From NCBI GenBank assembly GCA_900550145.1, contig URRF01000003.1, positions 3,070 to 67,069 on the forward strand: a DNA stretch of 64,000 nt. Reading direction: 5' to 3'. How positions within the stretch are numbered: the first letter of the stretch is position 1; each line of letters begins with the position of its first letter. Below, one piece after another: positions 1 through 9,444 of this stretch. A program made the position numbers and the translations under genes. Under the pieces are notes generated by a model. The model ran no database searches and was not told the DNA's origin. It saw only the letters and a program-made list of their open reading frames with translations. This DNA is from an uncultured Mollicutes bacterium. GTDB lineage: Bacteria; Bacillota_I; Bacilli_A; RF39; UBA660.

Positions 1-401
1 TAGATGACAATAAACTAATAAGTATAAAAAATATAAGATAAGAAAATTTAAATAGTTTTTTCTCTAATAGTATTAAACTTAAATATTCTTTAATTAGTGT
101 TGGCAAAAGCAATAGAAAAAGAAATAAATGAAAATGGTTTGTATAATGGATATAGTTTATTTCCCTTTGATGACAATTCATATTTAACATTAGATGAAAT
201 GCATGAAAAAATAAAAAATTATTGAGATATAGAGAAATGTTACTTAGGAATACATCATTTTGACTAAGAACTGTTAGTTTTTTTATCAAACAAGGCAAAA
301 AAGAAGTATTTAAATAATAATTTATAAATTAATTTGTAACAATTTTTACCATTTGAACATAATATATATTGTAACGCTATCAAGCGTTTATATATAGATT
401 T
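1..401. other. Degenerate intergenic stretch with a possible gene remnant
   Basis: I see no intact gene here. On the plus strand, positions 100-225 form an open frame of 41 codons from a TTG. Its C-terminal part reads like real protein (it includes LFPFDDNSYLTLDEMHEKI), but there is no ribosome binding site and no recognisable family, so it may be the tail of a decayed gene. In many Bacilli comEC precedes holA; nothing here resembles it. A perfect 6-bp palindromic hairpin (AACGCT / AGCGTT) lies at 373-388, just before the terminator at 402. Confidence 0.3.
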
Positions 402-433
402 TGGGTTCTTTATGAACCCATTTTTTGTTTTTT
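402..433 (+). terminator. Rho-independent terminator upstream of holA
   Basis: The stem TGGGTTC (402-408) pairs with GAACCCA (414-420) around a TTTAT loop and is followed by a long T-rich run. It would end transcription entering from the left, so holA should have its own promoter. Confidence 0.75.
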
Positions 434-478
434 ATAGAAATATTTTTGTTTTTTTGATAAAATTGTAGTGGTGGTTTT

Positions 479-1426
479 ATGAATAAGGTATATTTAATAT
501 ATGGCAATGAGAAATATTTTATAGACGAACAAGTAAACAAAATAGTGAGTGAGTATAAAGAATATGATTTAATTAATTATGATATGTGTGAAACCAATAT
601 AAATAAAGCGGTAGAAGAAGTATCAATGATATCATTGTTTTCTACTGATAAAATTGTTATATGTTATAATGCTTTATTTTTAACAGGAATTAAGTGTGAT
701 ATAGATCATGATATTGATTCGTTATTAAAATTTATAGTAAATCCATCAACATCAATTCTTGTTTTAGTGGTTAACTCTGATTCTCTTGATAAAAGAAAAA
801 AAGTTGTGAAAGAATTACAAAAATATGCTGAAGTAAAGGAATGCGATAAATTAAAGGAAAATGAGTTGTTATCATTTATTAAAAAAAGATGTGTGGATAA
901 TGGATATGAGATTAATAATGATGCGTTAAATAAGTTTGTTTTATTATTAAATGATAATTTGTATGTAATAAATAGTGAACTTGATAAATTATTTATTTAT
1001 AAAGAGGATGATAAAGTAATTTCTATTTCTGATATTGATATTTGTACTTCTAGAATGTTAAATGATAATATATTTGATTTAGTTGATGCTATAGTGAAGA
1101 AAGATATAAATAGAAGTTTGGCACTTTATGATGATTTAATAATTTTAAACGAAGAGGAAATAAAACTGATTGTAATACTTGCTAATCAGTTTCGTCTTAT
1201 ATTTCAGGTTAAGGAAATGTTTAAAACTGGTTATAATGAATTTGATATAGCAAAAAAGTTAGATATTCACCCATATAGGGTGAAGCTTGCTAATAATGTG
1301 GGTATTGATGGTATGCAAGCATTGAAATATTTGAAAGAATTGTCAAAATTGGATGCTGATATTAAGACGGGTGTGTTAGATAAAAGGGTTGGATTTTTGG
1401 AATTTATATTGAATTTAACTATTTGA
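479..1426 (+). CDS. holA: DNA polymerase III delta subunit
   Basis: This is the delta subunit of the clamp loader, which opens the beta clamp and loads it on primed DNA. The 315-residue length is normal for HolA. The N-terminus (VYLIYGNEKYFIDEQVNKI) is the typical opening of the family, where an AAA+-like fold has lost a functional Walker A site. The C-terminal third is helical and contains LIVILANQFRLIFQVKEM followed by a KKLDIHPYRVKLA segment, both characteristic. The start ATG follows a GGTGG ribosome binding site. The stop TGA lies inside the -35 box of the ftsA promoter. Identified from the family pattern. Confidence 0.9.
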   Translation: MNKVYLIYGNEKYFIDEQVNKIVSEYKEYDLINYDMCETNINKAVEEVSMISLFSTDKIVICYNALFLTGIKCDIDHDIDSLLKFIVNPSTSILVLVVNSDSLDKRKKVVKELQKYAEVKECDKLKENELLSFIKKRCVDNGYEINNDALNKFVLLLNDNLYVINSELDKLFIYKEDDKVISISDIDICTSRMLNDNIFDLVDAIVKKDINRSLALYDDLIILNEEEIKLIVILANQFRLIFQVKEMFKTGYNEFDIAKKLDIHPYRVKLANNVGIDGMQALKYLKELSKLDADIKTGVLDKRVGFLEFILNLTI

Positions 1427-1451
1427 TTTTATAAAAACTTTATAGTATAAT
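1423..1451 (+). promoter_or_regulatory. Sigma-A-type promoter for ftsA-ftsZ
   Basis: TTGATT at 1423-1428 and a perfect TATAAT at 1446-1451 are separated by 17 bp. The -35 box overlaps the stop codon of holA. Transcription would start about 25 bp before the ftsA ribosome binding site. Confidence 0.75.
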
Positions 1452-1480
1452 AAAATTGATTATAGTAGGGAGATGAGATA

Positions 1481-2713
1481 ATGAGAAAAATTTATACTAG
1501 TGTTGATCTCGGATCTGATTCTATAAAAATATTAGTTGCTGAAATTTATAATAAGAAATTAAATGTTTTAGCTGTTTCGAATGTTAAATCAAGTGGCATA
1601 AAGAAGGGATTAATAGTTGATGCAAACGAGATATTAGTATCTTTAAGGGAGGCAATTAGCGAGATAGAGGGAAAATTAATGATAACAATTGATAAGGTTA
1701 TTGCTAGTGTTCCGTCTTATTATTCGACATTTGAAATTGTTACTGGTGAAGTAGATATTGATGAATATGGTAAAATTACTGGTTTGGATGTTGTAAAGGT
1801 TTTACAAAAAGCTGTGAAGTCTAAGTTGAAAATGGATAGAGAGTTGGTTACTATAATACCAATTTATTATATAGTTGATGATAAAAAAAATATAAAGGAT
1901 CCAAAGAATTTAATAGGGAAGAAGTTAGGAGTTAAGGCAATGATGGCTACTACTCCTTCTAAGAATGTTCAATCAATAATAAGTATATTTCAAAGTTTGG
2001 GTATAGATGTTGTTGATGTTAATCTTGGCTCTATTGCTGATTATAATGAGTTTAAGAATAATACATCTGATACAGGGGTATCTGCTGTTATAAATATTGG
2101 ACATGATATAACTACTGTTTCGCTATTTAATAAGGGAATTATAATTAATTCTGAAGTAATACAAATAGGTGGTAAGAATATAGATAATGATATTTCTTAT
2201 GTGTTTAAGTTAGATAAAAAAGATAGTTCTAAATTAAAGGAGAATTTTGCTGTTGCACATAAGAAGTTTTCTAGAGTTAATGATGTTAAGGAAGCTGTTA
2301 CGACTAATAGGGATTTAATTAGTATAACTCAGTATGATATTTCGCAAGTGGTTATGTCTAGATTAACTGAGATATTAAAACTTGCAAAAAAACAAACTTA
2401 CCTCTTAACAAATAGGGAAATAAGTTATATAATAATTACAGGTGGGACTGCTGAACTACCTGGTATGTCTTATTTAGTAGAGGAGATATTTGGTAGTAAT
2501 GCAAAAGTAGGAAATATTGATACAATAGGTATTAGAAATAATAAGTATTCTACTGTGTCTGGCTTGATAAAAGGCATCAATGATAAGCTAGAGTCAAGGG
2601 ATAAAGAATATACGATGATTGATTTAGATAATGATGCATCTGGACAAAATAAGTTGAGTATTAATGATAGTTCAGTTTTAAATAAAGTATTTGGATATTT
2701 TTTTGATAATTAA
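1481..2713 (+). CDS. ftsA: Cell division protein FtsA
   Basis: FtsA is the actin-like ATPase that tethers FtsZ filaments to the membrane. The 410-residue product starts with the phosphate-1 loop ([18 protein letters not shown]). The SHS2/1C domain lies around residues 80-160. The phosphate-2 region includes [18 protein letters not shown] (about 205-222) and the adenosine loop is [13 protein letters not shown] (about 320-332). The C-terminus ends in [12 protein letters not shown], an amphipathic helix likely to bind the membrane. Start ATG with AGGGAGATGAG upstream. It lies just ahead of ftsZ, as in most Bacillota. Confidence 0.93.
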   Translation: MRKIYTSVDLGSDSIKILVAEIYNKKLNVLAVSNVKSSGIKKGLIVDANEILVSLREAISEIEGKLMITIDKVIASVPSYYSTFEIVTGEVDIDEYGKITGLDVVKVLQKAVKSKLKMDRELVTIIPIYYIVDDKKNIKDPKNLIGKKLGVKAMMATTPSKNVQSIISIFQSLGIDVVDVNLGSIADYNEFKNNTSDTGVSAVINIGHDITTVSLFNKGIIINSEVIQIGGKNIDNDISYVFKLDKKDSSKLKENFAVAHKKFSRVNDVKEAVTTNRDLISITQYDISQVVMSRLTEILKLAKKQTYLLTNREISYIIITGGTAELPGMSYLVEEIFGSNAKVGNIDTIGIRNNKYSTVSGLIKGINDKLESRDKEYTMIDLDNDASGQNKLSINDSSVLNKVFGYFFDN

Positions 2714-2723
2714 GGAGGAAATT

Positions 2724-3797
2724 ATGTTAGGATTAGAAATGGACCAATTGGCTAAAATAAAAGTAATTGGTGTAGGTGGTGCCGGTAATAATGCTGTAAA
2801 TAGAATGATAGAATCTGGTGTAAAAGGTGTAGAGTTTATTGTGGCTAATACTGATTTACAAGTGTTAAATAGTTCTAAAGCACCAATTAAATTACAGATA
2901 GGTGAGAAACTTACTGATGGTCTTGGTGCAGGTGCTAAGCCAGAAGTTGGTAGAGAAGCTGCTTTAGAGAGTAAGGATGCTATTAAGGATATTTTAACGG
3001 GTGCAGATATGGTGTTTGTAACTTGCGGTATGGGTGGAGGTACTGGTACAGGTGCTGCACCAGTAATAGCTGAGATTGCTCAGGATTTAGGAGCTTTAGT
3101 TGTAGGAATTGTTACGAAGCCATTTTCATTTGAAGGTAAAAAAAGAATGGAACAGGCCTTGGCTGGTTTACAAGAGTTGAAGAATCATGTGGATACTTTA
3201 ATTGTTATTCCTAATGATAGATTGAGAGATATAATTGATAAATCAACTCCTATGCTTGATGCATTTAGGGAAGTAGATAATGTTTTAAGAAGAGGTGTTC
3301 AATCTATATCAGATTTGATAGCTGTTACTGGACTTGTTAATCTTGACTTTGCTGATGTTAAAGAGGTTATGAAGGATAGCGGTAATGCGCTTATAGGTAT
3401 AGGTATAGGTACTGGTGAAGGAAGGGCTGTGGAAGCTGCTAAACAAGCTGTTTCAAGTCCATTGCTAGAAGCAAGTATAACAGGTGCTACTAGTGCAATT
3501 ATAAATGTTACGGGTGGTTCTAATTTAACTTTATTTGAGGTTGAAGATGCTGCTGAAGTAATAAGGGCTGCTGCTAATACTGATATAAATACTATATTTG
3601 GTGCTGTTATAAATGAAAATTTAAAAGATGAGGTAATTGTAACAGTAATAGCAACTGGTTTTGATAAAGAGACTGAGCCGCTTTATTTTGAGAATAGATC
3701 ATCGAAAGATATAAAAACATCATTGGTAAGTGATGATGATAGTGATGAAGGTTCTGTTTTAGATATACCGCCTTTCTTAAGAAATAGAAAATTTTAA
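2724..3797 (+). CDS. ftsZ: Cell division GTPase FtsZ
   Basis: FtsZ is the tubulin-like GTPase that forms the Z ring. I start it at the ATG ([16 protein letters not shown]) 5 bp after a strong AAGGAGGA that overlaps the end of ftsA; an in-frame upstream ATG inside ftsA has no ribosome binding site. The 357-residue product has the N-terminal [12 protein letters not shown] loop, the tubulin signature [10 protein letters not shown], and the T7 loop [11 protein letters not shown] with its catalytic acidic residues. A short acidic linker leads to the conserved C-terminal tail ([13 protein letters not shown]), the docking peptide for FtsA and SepF. sepF is 29 kb away in this window. Confidence 0.96.
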   Translation: MLGLEMDQLAKIKVIGVGGAGNNAVNRMIESGVKGVEFIVANTDLQVLNSSKAPIKLQIGEKLTDGLGAGAKPEVGREAALESKDAIKDILTGADMVFVTCGMGGGTGTGAAPVIAEIAQDLGALVVGIVTKPFSFEGKKRMEQALAGLQELKNHVDTLIVIPNDRLRDIIDKSTPMLDAFREVDNVLRRGVQSISDLIAVTGLVNLDFADVKEVMKDSGNALIGIGIGTGEGRAVEAAKQAVSSPLLEASITGATSAIINVTGGSNLTLFEVEDAAEVIRAAANTDINTIFGAVINENLKDEVIVTVIATGFDKETEPLYFENRSSKDIKTSLVSDDDSDEGSVLDIPPFLRNRKF

Positions 3798-3820
3798 AGG
3801 ACTTTGGTCCTTTTTTATTT
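3796..3820 (+). terminator. Terminator after ftsZ
   Basis: AAAGGAC (3796-3802) pairs with GTCCTTT (3807-3813) around a 4-nt loop and runs into a T tract. The hairpin begins within the ftsZ stop codon. Confidence 0.85.
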
Positions 3821-3889
3821 TGCTTTTAAATTTAAATGTACATATTTTATATAAAACTATATAAATATATTTAAAAAATGTCTTGATTT

Positions 3890-3898
3890 TGTTATAAT
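3890..3898 (+). promoter_or_regulatory. Extended -10 promoter for the rlmN operon
   Basis: TGTTATAAT at 3890-3898 is an extended -10 element (TG-N-TATAAT). I see no good -35 at 17 bp, which is usual for extended -10 promoters. It lies 16 bp before the rlmN start. Confidence 0.55.
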
Positions 3899-3913
3899 TA
3901 TACTGGTGGTATT

Positions 3914-4939
3914 ATGAATAGTATTTATTCTTATACAAGAAGTGAATTAGCCGATTATTTTAAAGGTATTGGTGAAAAAGCTTTTAAATCAGATCAGTTA
4001 TTTGATTGGTTATATAAGAAAAGAGAAGTTAATTTTGATAATATGCTTAATTTAAATAAAAGTGTAATTTCTAGATTGAAAACTGATATGGTGATTGATA
4101 GTATAAAGATTATAAAAAAAGATGTTGGTAATGATGTTTCTAAGTATTTGTTTTTATTAAAAGATGGAGAGAAAATAGAAGCGGTAGTAATGTATCACGA
4201 TTATGGAACTAGTTTGTGTATTTCTACTCAAGTTGGTTGTAATATGTCATGTGCTTTTTGTGAAAGTGGTAGATTAAAAAAAAGACGAAATTTAGAAGCA
4301 TCTGAAATGGTTTTACAAATTCTTGAAATAGAGAAAGATATAAACTCTAGAATTTCACATATAGTTTTAATGGGTATTGGAGAGCCATTTGATAATTATA
4401 CAAACGTAATGAAGTTTATTAAAATAATTAATGATTCAAAAGGAATTGATATTGGAGCAAGACATATTACAATTTCTACGTGTGGACTTGTAAATAAAAT
4501 AAAAGAGTTTACAAAAGAAAAATTGCAGGTTAATTTAGCAATAAGTCTGCATGCTCCAAATAATGAACTTAGGGATATGTTAATGCCTATAAATAAAGTG
4601 TATAAGATTGAAGAACTTATTTCCTCGATAAAGGAATATATAAGTGTTACTAATAGAAGAGTAACATTTGAATATATTATGTTAAGTGGTATTAATGATA
4701 CTAAGGAATGTGCTATAGAATTATCTAAGTTATTAAAAGGAATGAATTGCTATGTTAATCTTATTCCGTATAATGAAACTAATAATATTGGATATAGAAG
4801 AAGTACTGAGGATACAATTTTGAAATTTTATGATATACTTAAGAAGAATAATATATGTGTGACTATAAGAAAAGAGTTTGGCGGACTTCTTTCTGCTGCT
4901 TGTGGTCAACTAAGGAGCCATAATGAGGAGGAATTATGA
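3914..4939 (+). CDS. rlmN: 23S rRNA A2503 / tRNA A37 C2-methyltransferase (radical SAM)
   Basis: RlmN methylates C2 of adenosine 2503 in 23S rRNA and of A37 in some tRNAs. The radical-SAM cluster motif CNMSCAFC is at about residues 104-111, preceded by the typical LCISTQVG. Downstream are GIGEPFDNY, the HITISTCGLV stretch and SLHAPNNELRDMLMPINK, all family signatures. The catalytic C-terminal cysteine is in RKEFGGLLSAACGQLR. Length 341 residues, normal. It leads a run of rlmN-stp-prkC-rsgA-rpe with 1-4 nt overlaps between most genes, matching the Bacillus gene order. Confidence 0.95.
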   Translation: MNSIYSYTRSELADYFKGIGEKAFKSDQLFDWLYKKREVNFDNMLNLNKSVISRLKTDMVIDSIKIIKKDVGNDVSKYLFLLKDGEKIEAVVMYHDYGTSLCISTQVGCNMSCAFCESGRLKKRRNLEASEMVLQILEIEKDINSRISHIVLMGIGEPFDNYTNVMKFIKIINDSKGIDIGARHITISTCGLVNKIKEFTKEKLQVNLAISLHAPNNELRDMLMPINKVYKIEELISSIKEYISVTNRRVTFEYIMLSGINDTKECAIELSKLLKGMNCYVNLIPYNETNNIGYRRSTEDTILKFYDILKKNNICVTIRKEFGGLLSAACGQLRSHNEEEL

Positions 4940-5676
4940 AAACATTTTATTTAACTGACTCAGGGAGAGTAAGAGAGCATAACGAAGATAATTTGATTAT
5001 AGTTAAGAATAAAAATAATGAGTATTTATTAGCAGTTGCTGATGGTATGGGTGGCCATAAAGCAGGTGAGGTTGCATCGTCTATTGCTATAAATCATCTT
5101 GCTACAAAGTATTCAAGTATGGATACTATTGGAAATAAGCAAGATGCTATAAAATGGATTAGAAATACTGTATCTGATATAAATGATTTGATATTTAAAT
5201 ATACAAGTGAACATGGTGAAAGTAAGGGTATGGGAACAACTTTGGTTATAGCAATTTATACTAAAGATTTTCTTTTGTTTGGTAACATTGGAGATAGTTC
5301 TGGATTTGTTAAAAAAGATAATAAATTGTTTAAGGCAACAAAAGATCATACATTAGTTAATTTACTTATTTCGACTGGTGAATTAACTTTAGAAGAAGCA
5401 AAATTCCATCCTAAAAAAAATGTTCTTATGAAAGCACTTGGTGCGGTTAATCCTGCTGAAGTAGATATATTTGATGTAGAAAAAAATATTGATGGAATAT
5501 TGTTATCAAGTGATGGGCTTACTAATATGCTTAGTGTTGAGCAAATAGAAAATGTACTTAAAATGGATATATCGCTTGAAGATAAGGCAAAAAAGCTTAT
5601 TGCGAAAAGTAATAATAGAGGTGGAACTGATAATATTTCTGTTGCATTATTAGAGTGTGAAAGTGGTGAAGAATAA
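4936..5676 (+). CDS. stp: PP2C-family protein phosphatase (Stp/PrpC)
   Basis: This Mn-dependent serine/threonine phosphatase reverses the action of the adjacent PASTA kinase. The 246-residue PP2C domain shows the metal-binding motifs DSGRVREHNEDNL near the N-terminus, VADGMGGHKAGEVAS (about 34-48), GDSSGFV in the middle, LLSSDGLTNML, and the C-terminal GGTDNISV. Its start overlaps the rlmN stop (ATGA), implying translational coupling, and its stop shares one base with the prkC start. Confidence 0.93.
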   Translation: MKTFYLTDSGRVREHNEDNLIIVKNKNNEYLLAVADGMGGHKAGEVASSIAINHLATKYSSMDTIGNKQDAIKWIRNTVSDINDLIFKYTSEHGESKGMGTTLVIAIYTKDFLLFGNIGDSSGFVKKDNKLFKATKDHTLVNLLISTGELTLEEAKFHPKKNVLMKALGAVNPAEVDIFDVEKNIDGILLSSDGLTNMLSVEQIENVLKMDISLEDKAKKLIAKSNNRGGTDNISVALLECESGEE

Positions 5677-7406
5677 TGATTGTTAAGGGGCAAAAAATAA
5701 ATGATCGATATGAAATAATAAGAATCCTTGGTGAAGGTGGAATGGCTAATGTGTATTTGGCTAATGATACTATTTTAAATAGAAAAGTAGCAGTGAAGGT
5801 ATTAAGGGGAGATCTTGCTAATGATGAAAAATTTGTAAGGAGGTTTCAGAGAGAAGCGCTATCAGCATCTTCTTTAAATCATCCTAATATTGTTGAAATA
5901 TATGATGTTGGAGAAGATGATGGAAATTTTTATATAGTAATGGAATATGTTGATGGAAAGAACTTAAAGCAATTAATTAAGAGAAGAACAAAGTTGTCAC
6001 TTCCTGAAGTAATAGATATAATGAAACAACTTACTGATGGAATTGCACACGCACATGATTCTTTTATAATACATAGAGATATAAAACCGCAAAATATGTT
6101 AATATTAGATAATGGACTTGTTAAAATAACAGATTTTGGAATAGCGGTTGCGTTAAATAGTACTCAACTTACTCAAACTAATTCAGTAATGGGTTCTGTG
6201 CATTATCTTCCACCTGAACAAGCTGCAGGAAAAGGTGCGACTATTAAGAGTGATATATATTCACTTGGAATATTAATGTTTGAACTTTTAACGGGTACTC
6301 TTCCATTTAAAGGAGAAAATGCAGTAGAAATTGCTTTAAAACAAATGAAAGAACCAATCCCATCTGTAAGAGAAATTGATGAATCTATTCCTCAGAGTGT
6401 TGAAAATATAATATTAAAGGCATGTGCAAAAAATCCTGAAAACAGATATAATAATGCAAGAGAAATGTATTATGATTTGTGCAGATGTTTAACTGATGAG
6501 GCAAAGGAAGATAAAAAACTTAAGTATCAATATATAGAATTTGAAGAAGGAGATATAAAAAGAACAAATGAGAAAAATGTAGAAGGAGATGAAGTATCTA
6601 TTAAAAAGGTTGATAAAAAGGATTATAAGCCAAAAAATAAGTTCGCGTGGATAATGGGTTCTATAATAGGTGTTATATGTATAGGCGTAATTGTATTTTT
6701 GCTACTTTTGCCTAAGATAACTAAGGTTCCTGATGTTAAGATTCCTGATGTTTCTAATATGACAGTAGTTAAAGCAGAAACAGAATTAAGGAAAGCAGGT
6801 TTTGTAGTAGATGTTAAAGTTGAAGAGGTATATAGTGATACTGTTGAAGAAGGAAAAGTTGTAAAGACAAATCCTACTATAAATAGAACTGTAAAGAAAG
6901 GTACTACTATTACACTTTATCAATCTAAGGGAACTGAAAAAATAAAAATAGAGGATTATAAGGATCAAAATATTTATGAGGTAAAAGCAAAGTTAGAAAT
7001 AAAAGGATTAAAAGTATTGGTTGAATCAAAAGATGTTGATGATGTAAAAGAATATGAAGATAAGGAAGATATAATAATTGATCAAAATCCAATTAGTGGA
7101 GAACTTAATAAGGGAGATCAAATTATATTGTATTATCCTAATATAGTTGTATATCCTGATTTAACTACATATTCACTTTCTGAGGTTCAAGATTTTGCGA
7201 CTAAATATGATTTAGTGTTATATGTAGAAGAAGTAGAAACTGAAAGTGCAGAACCAGGTACAATCTTAAATCAAAGTAGAAGACAAAATACTCTTATTGC
7301 AAGAGGTGCCGATTTAACAATAAAGGTTGCTGTATTACCAAAAGAAGAAAACGAACCATCACATGAAGTGGAAAATAAAGAAAAGGAAAATAAAGAAGAG
7401 CAATAA
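5676..7406 (+). CDS. prkC: PASTA-domain serine/threonine kinase (PrkC/StkP type)
   Basis: This is a membrane Ser/Thr kinase that senses cell-wall muropeptides and controls growth, division and, in spore formers, germination. The kinase domain spans about residues 10-270: glycine loop LGEGGMANVYL, the lysine of VAVKVL, the catalytic HRDIKPQNML and the DFGIA metal site. A single membrane helix follows at about 325-345. Outside the membrane are three PASTA repeats (about 352-418, 420-490 and 491-555), then a charged tail of Glu and Lys. The kinase-phosphatase pair and rsgA form the standard operon. 576 residues is ordinary for the family. Confidence 0.94.
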   Translation: MIVKGQKINDRYEIIRILGEGGMANVYLANDTILNRKVAVKVLRGDLANDEKFVRRFQREALSASSLNHPNIVEIYDVGEDDGNFYIVMEYVDGKNLKQLIKRRTKLSLPEVIDIMKQLTDGIAHAHDSFIIHRDIKPQNMLILDNGLVKITDFGIAVALNSTQLTQTNSVMGSVHYLPPEQAAGKGATIKSDIYSLGILMFELLTGTLPFKGENAVEIALKQMKEPIPSVREIDESIPQSVENIILKACAKNPENRYNNAREMYYDLCRCLTDEAKEDKKLKYQYIEFEEGDIKRTNEKNVEGDEVSIKKVDKKDYKPKNKFAWIMGSIIGVICIGVIVFLLLLPKITKVPDVKIPDVSNMTVVKAETELRKAGFVVDVKVEEVYSDTVEEGKVVKTNPTINRTVKKGTTITLYQSKGTEKIKIEDYKDQNIYEVKAKLEIKGLKVLVESKDVDDVKEYEDKEDIIIDQNPISGELNKGDQIILYYPNIVVYPDLTTYSLSEVQDFATKYDLVLYVEEVETESAEPGTILNQSRRQNTLIARGADLTIKVAVLPKEENEPSHEVENKEKENKEEQ

Positions 7407-8245
7407 TGGATGGATTAATAATTAAAAATATAAGTGATTTATATACAGTAAGATGTAATAATGAAAATATTATATGTAAAGCAAAGGGACTGTTTAGGAA
7501 TAAAAAAATAGTTCCTTTAGTTGGTGATAAAGTACAAATTGATTATGAAAAAAAAATAATTACAAAAGTATATTCTAGAAAAAATTTTCTAATAAGACCA
7601 CCAATAGCTAATGTTGATAAAGCGGTTATAGTGATGAGTGTAAAAGAACCAACGTTTAGTACAAATTTAGTTGATAAACTTATAAATGTAATTGAATTTA
7701 ATAATATAAAACCAATTTTGTGTTTATCAAAGTTAGATTTAATTAATGATATGAATTTAATAGATGAATATATTACATACTATAAAAAGATTGGTTATGA
7801 AGTTATTTTTAATACTGAAATAAATAAAATTAAAAAAATTTTAAAAGATGAAATAACTGTTATAACTGGTCAGAGTGGTGTTGGTAAATCTACTTTATTA
7901 AATCATTTAGATAGTAGTTTGACATTAAAAACAAATGAAATTTCACAAGCATTAGGTAGAGGTAAACATACTACAAGACATGTTGAACTTATAGATTTGT
8001 TTGGTGGATTTGTTGCAGATACACCTGGTTTTAGTGCTTTATCATTTGCCCAAATGAAAAAGGAAGATATCAGAGATAACATGATTGAATTTAATAGATA
8101 TAAAGATAAGTGTAAATATAAAGATTGTATGCATTTAAAAGAAGATGAATGTGAAGTAAAAAGGATGGTAGAAGCGGGCGAAATATTAAAGTCAAGATAT
8201 GATAATTATGTTAAGTTTATAAATGAACTTAAAGAAAAATATTAG
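7406..8245 (+). CDS. rsgA: Ribosome small-subunit GTPase RsgA
   Basis: RsgA is a circularly permuted GTPase that checks 30S maturation. The N-terminal OB fold is followed by the permuted G motifs: G4 LSKLDL at about 111-116, then G1 GQSGVGKST (about 154-162) and the DTPG G3 motif. The C-terminal zinc knuckle is visible as CKYKDCMHLKEDEC. Length 279 residues. It overlaps prkC by one base (TAATG). A known role as a target of PASTA kinases in Bacillus fits the context. Confidence 0.94.
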   Translation: MDGLIIKNISDLYTVRCNNENIICKAKGLFRNKKIVPLVGDKVQIDYEKKIITKVYSRKNFLIRPPIANVDKAVIVMSVKEPTFSTNLVDKLINVIEFNNIKPILCLSKLDLINDMNLIDEYITYYKKIGYEVIFNTEINKIKKILKDEITVITGQSGVGKSTLLNHLDSSLTLKTNEISQALGRGKHTTRHVELIDLFGGFVADTPGFSALSFAQMKKEDIRDNMIEFNRYKDKCKYKDCMHLKEDECEVKRMVEAGEILKSRYDNYVKFINELKEKY

Positions 8246-8253
8246 GAGTTTAT

Positions 8254-8898
8254 ATGGTAAAAGTATCAGCATCTCTATTATCGATTAGAGATAAATTAAA
8301 AGAAACAACAATAGAATTTAATGATTTAGATATTGATTATATACATTTAGATATAATGGATGGAATTTTTGTTCCTAATAAGTCATTTACGTATGATGAA
8401 ATAAAGGAAATAATCAATAATACTAAATATCCTTTAGATGTTCATTTAATGGTATCGGATATTGATTCGTATATTTATGATTATATAATGCTTAATACTG
8501 AATTTATAACTTTTCACTATGAGGCATTAAAAGACATAAAAACTATACAAAAAATAAAAAACCATGGTATTAAGTGTGGTATAAGTATAAAACCAAGTAC
8601 TAATGTGGAAGAAATTTTTGATTTATTACCTTATATTGATTTGGTTTTAGTTATGAGCGTTGAGCCAGGCAAAGGTGGACAAGAATTTATGACTATGGCA
8701 TTAGATAAAATTAAAAAATTGAAAAATAAAATTGAAAAAGATAATTTAAACGTATTAATTTCTGTAGATGGGGGAATAAATAAAAATAGAGCAATTGAAT
8801 GTATAGAAAGTGGCGTAGATATATTGGTAATTGGTTCAGCACTTACAAATAATGATTCTAAAAGCGAGTTGTTAAGGTGTGTAAAGCAACAAAAATAA
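8254..8898 (+). CDS. rpe: Ribulose-phosphate 3-epimerase
   Basis: Rpe interconverts ribulose-5-phosphate and xylulose-5-phosphate in the pentose phosphate pathway. This 214-residue TIM barrel has the metal-binding HLDIMDG motif, DVHLMV with the second histidine, VEPGKGGQEF for phosphate binding, and VDGGIN near the C-terminus. It follows rsgA by 8 bp with its own ribosome binding site (TAGGAG). The thiamine pyrophosphokinase gene that often comes next is absent here. Confidence 0.95.
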   Translation: MVKVSASLLSIRDKLKETTIEFNDLDIDYIHLDIMDGIFVPNKSFTYDEIKEIINNTKYPLDVHLMVSDIDSYIYDYIMLNTEFITFHYEALKDIKTIQKIKNHGIKCGISIKPSTNVEEIFDLLPYIDLVLVMSVEPGKGGQEFMTMALDKIKKLKNKIEKDNLNVLISVDGGINKNRAIECIESGVDILVIGSALTNNDSKSELLRCVKQQK

Positions 8899-8910
8899 AA
8901 TTAAAAATTA

Positions 8911-8939
8911 TTGACACTTAATATTCAATATGCTAATAT
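8911..8939 (+). promoter_or_regulatory. Strong sigma-A promoter for the pilin-like gene
   Basis: A perfect TTGACA (8911-8916) and TAATAT (8934-8939) are separated by exactly 17 bp. This is one of the best promoter matches in the window and suggests a well-expressed single gene. Confidence 0.8.
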
Positions 8940-8976
8940 AGTAGTGTAAAACATAAAGATAGGAAGGGATGGAAAT

Positions 8977-9375
8977 ATGAAAAAGAAAAATGGTTTTACT
9001 TTAATTGAGTTACTAGCAGTAATAGTAATATTAGCAATTATCCTAGTAATAGCAGTACCTAAGATATTATCTGTTATTAATGATGCTACTAAGAATTCAT
9101 TCGAGTCTTCTTTAAAAATGATAGCATCATCTGCAGAAAAAGATTATCAAATTAAGACTATTAAAGGTGAAACTCCAGCAAATGGTAACTGTGAGGCAGT
9201 TGCTACAGTTGATGTTGGTTTAAAGGGAGATGCTTGTACTGTAACTTATGGAACTGGTGATAATAAGGGAACTGCTAAGGTTGAAGTTACAACTGCACCT
9301 ACAACTGGTAAGTTTAAAGGATGTTCTGGTTCTTATGATTCAGCAACACAAACATTATCTGTAACTTGTTCATAG
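8977..9375 (+). CDS. Type IV pilin-like / prepilin protein
   Basis: The N-terminus carries a textbook class III prepilin signal: a lysine-rich leader, cleavage after glycine in NGFTLIELLAVI, glutamate at mature position 5, and a continuous hydrophobic helix. The 132-residue protein has a small globular part with four cysteines that could form two disulfides (NGNCEA, GDACTV, KGCSGS and a cysteine next to the C-terminus). It is a single gene between its own strong promoter and a terminator; no prepilin peptidase, assembly ATPase or platform protein is nearby. It may be a pseudopilin of a competence or secretion system encoded elsewhere. Confidence 0.8.
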   Translation: MKKKNGFTLIELLAVIVILAIILVIAVPKILSVINDATKNSFESSLKMIASSAEKDYQIKTIKGETPANGNCEAVATVDVGLKGDACTVTYGTGDNKGTAKVEVTTAPTTGKFKGCSGSYDSATQTLSVTCS

Positions 9376-9386
9376 TAATGTAAATG

Positions 9387-9410
9387 AAGGCCTATGGTCT
9401 TTTTTTCTTT
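9387..9410 (+). terminator. Terminator after the pilin-like gene
   Basis: AAGGCC and GGTCTT pair (one G-T wobble) around a TAT loop and are followed by a run of T. It isolates the pilin gene as a single transcript. Confidence 0.8.
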
Positions 9411-9444
9411 TACATATTGTTGTATAATTGTAATGGTGATAAAT

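Noticed and set aside
5113..5693. Long open frames antisense to stp
   Set aside because: They mirror the coding strand of stp, have no ribosome binding sites, and have Ser/Leu/Phe-rich compositions typical of antisense frames in AT-rich genes. Many others (for example 13576-13851, 16572-17720, 37766-38236, 42722-43099, 43430-43819, 49457-49741) were rejected for the same reason.
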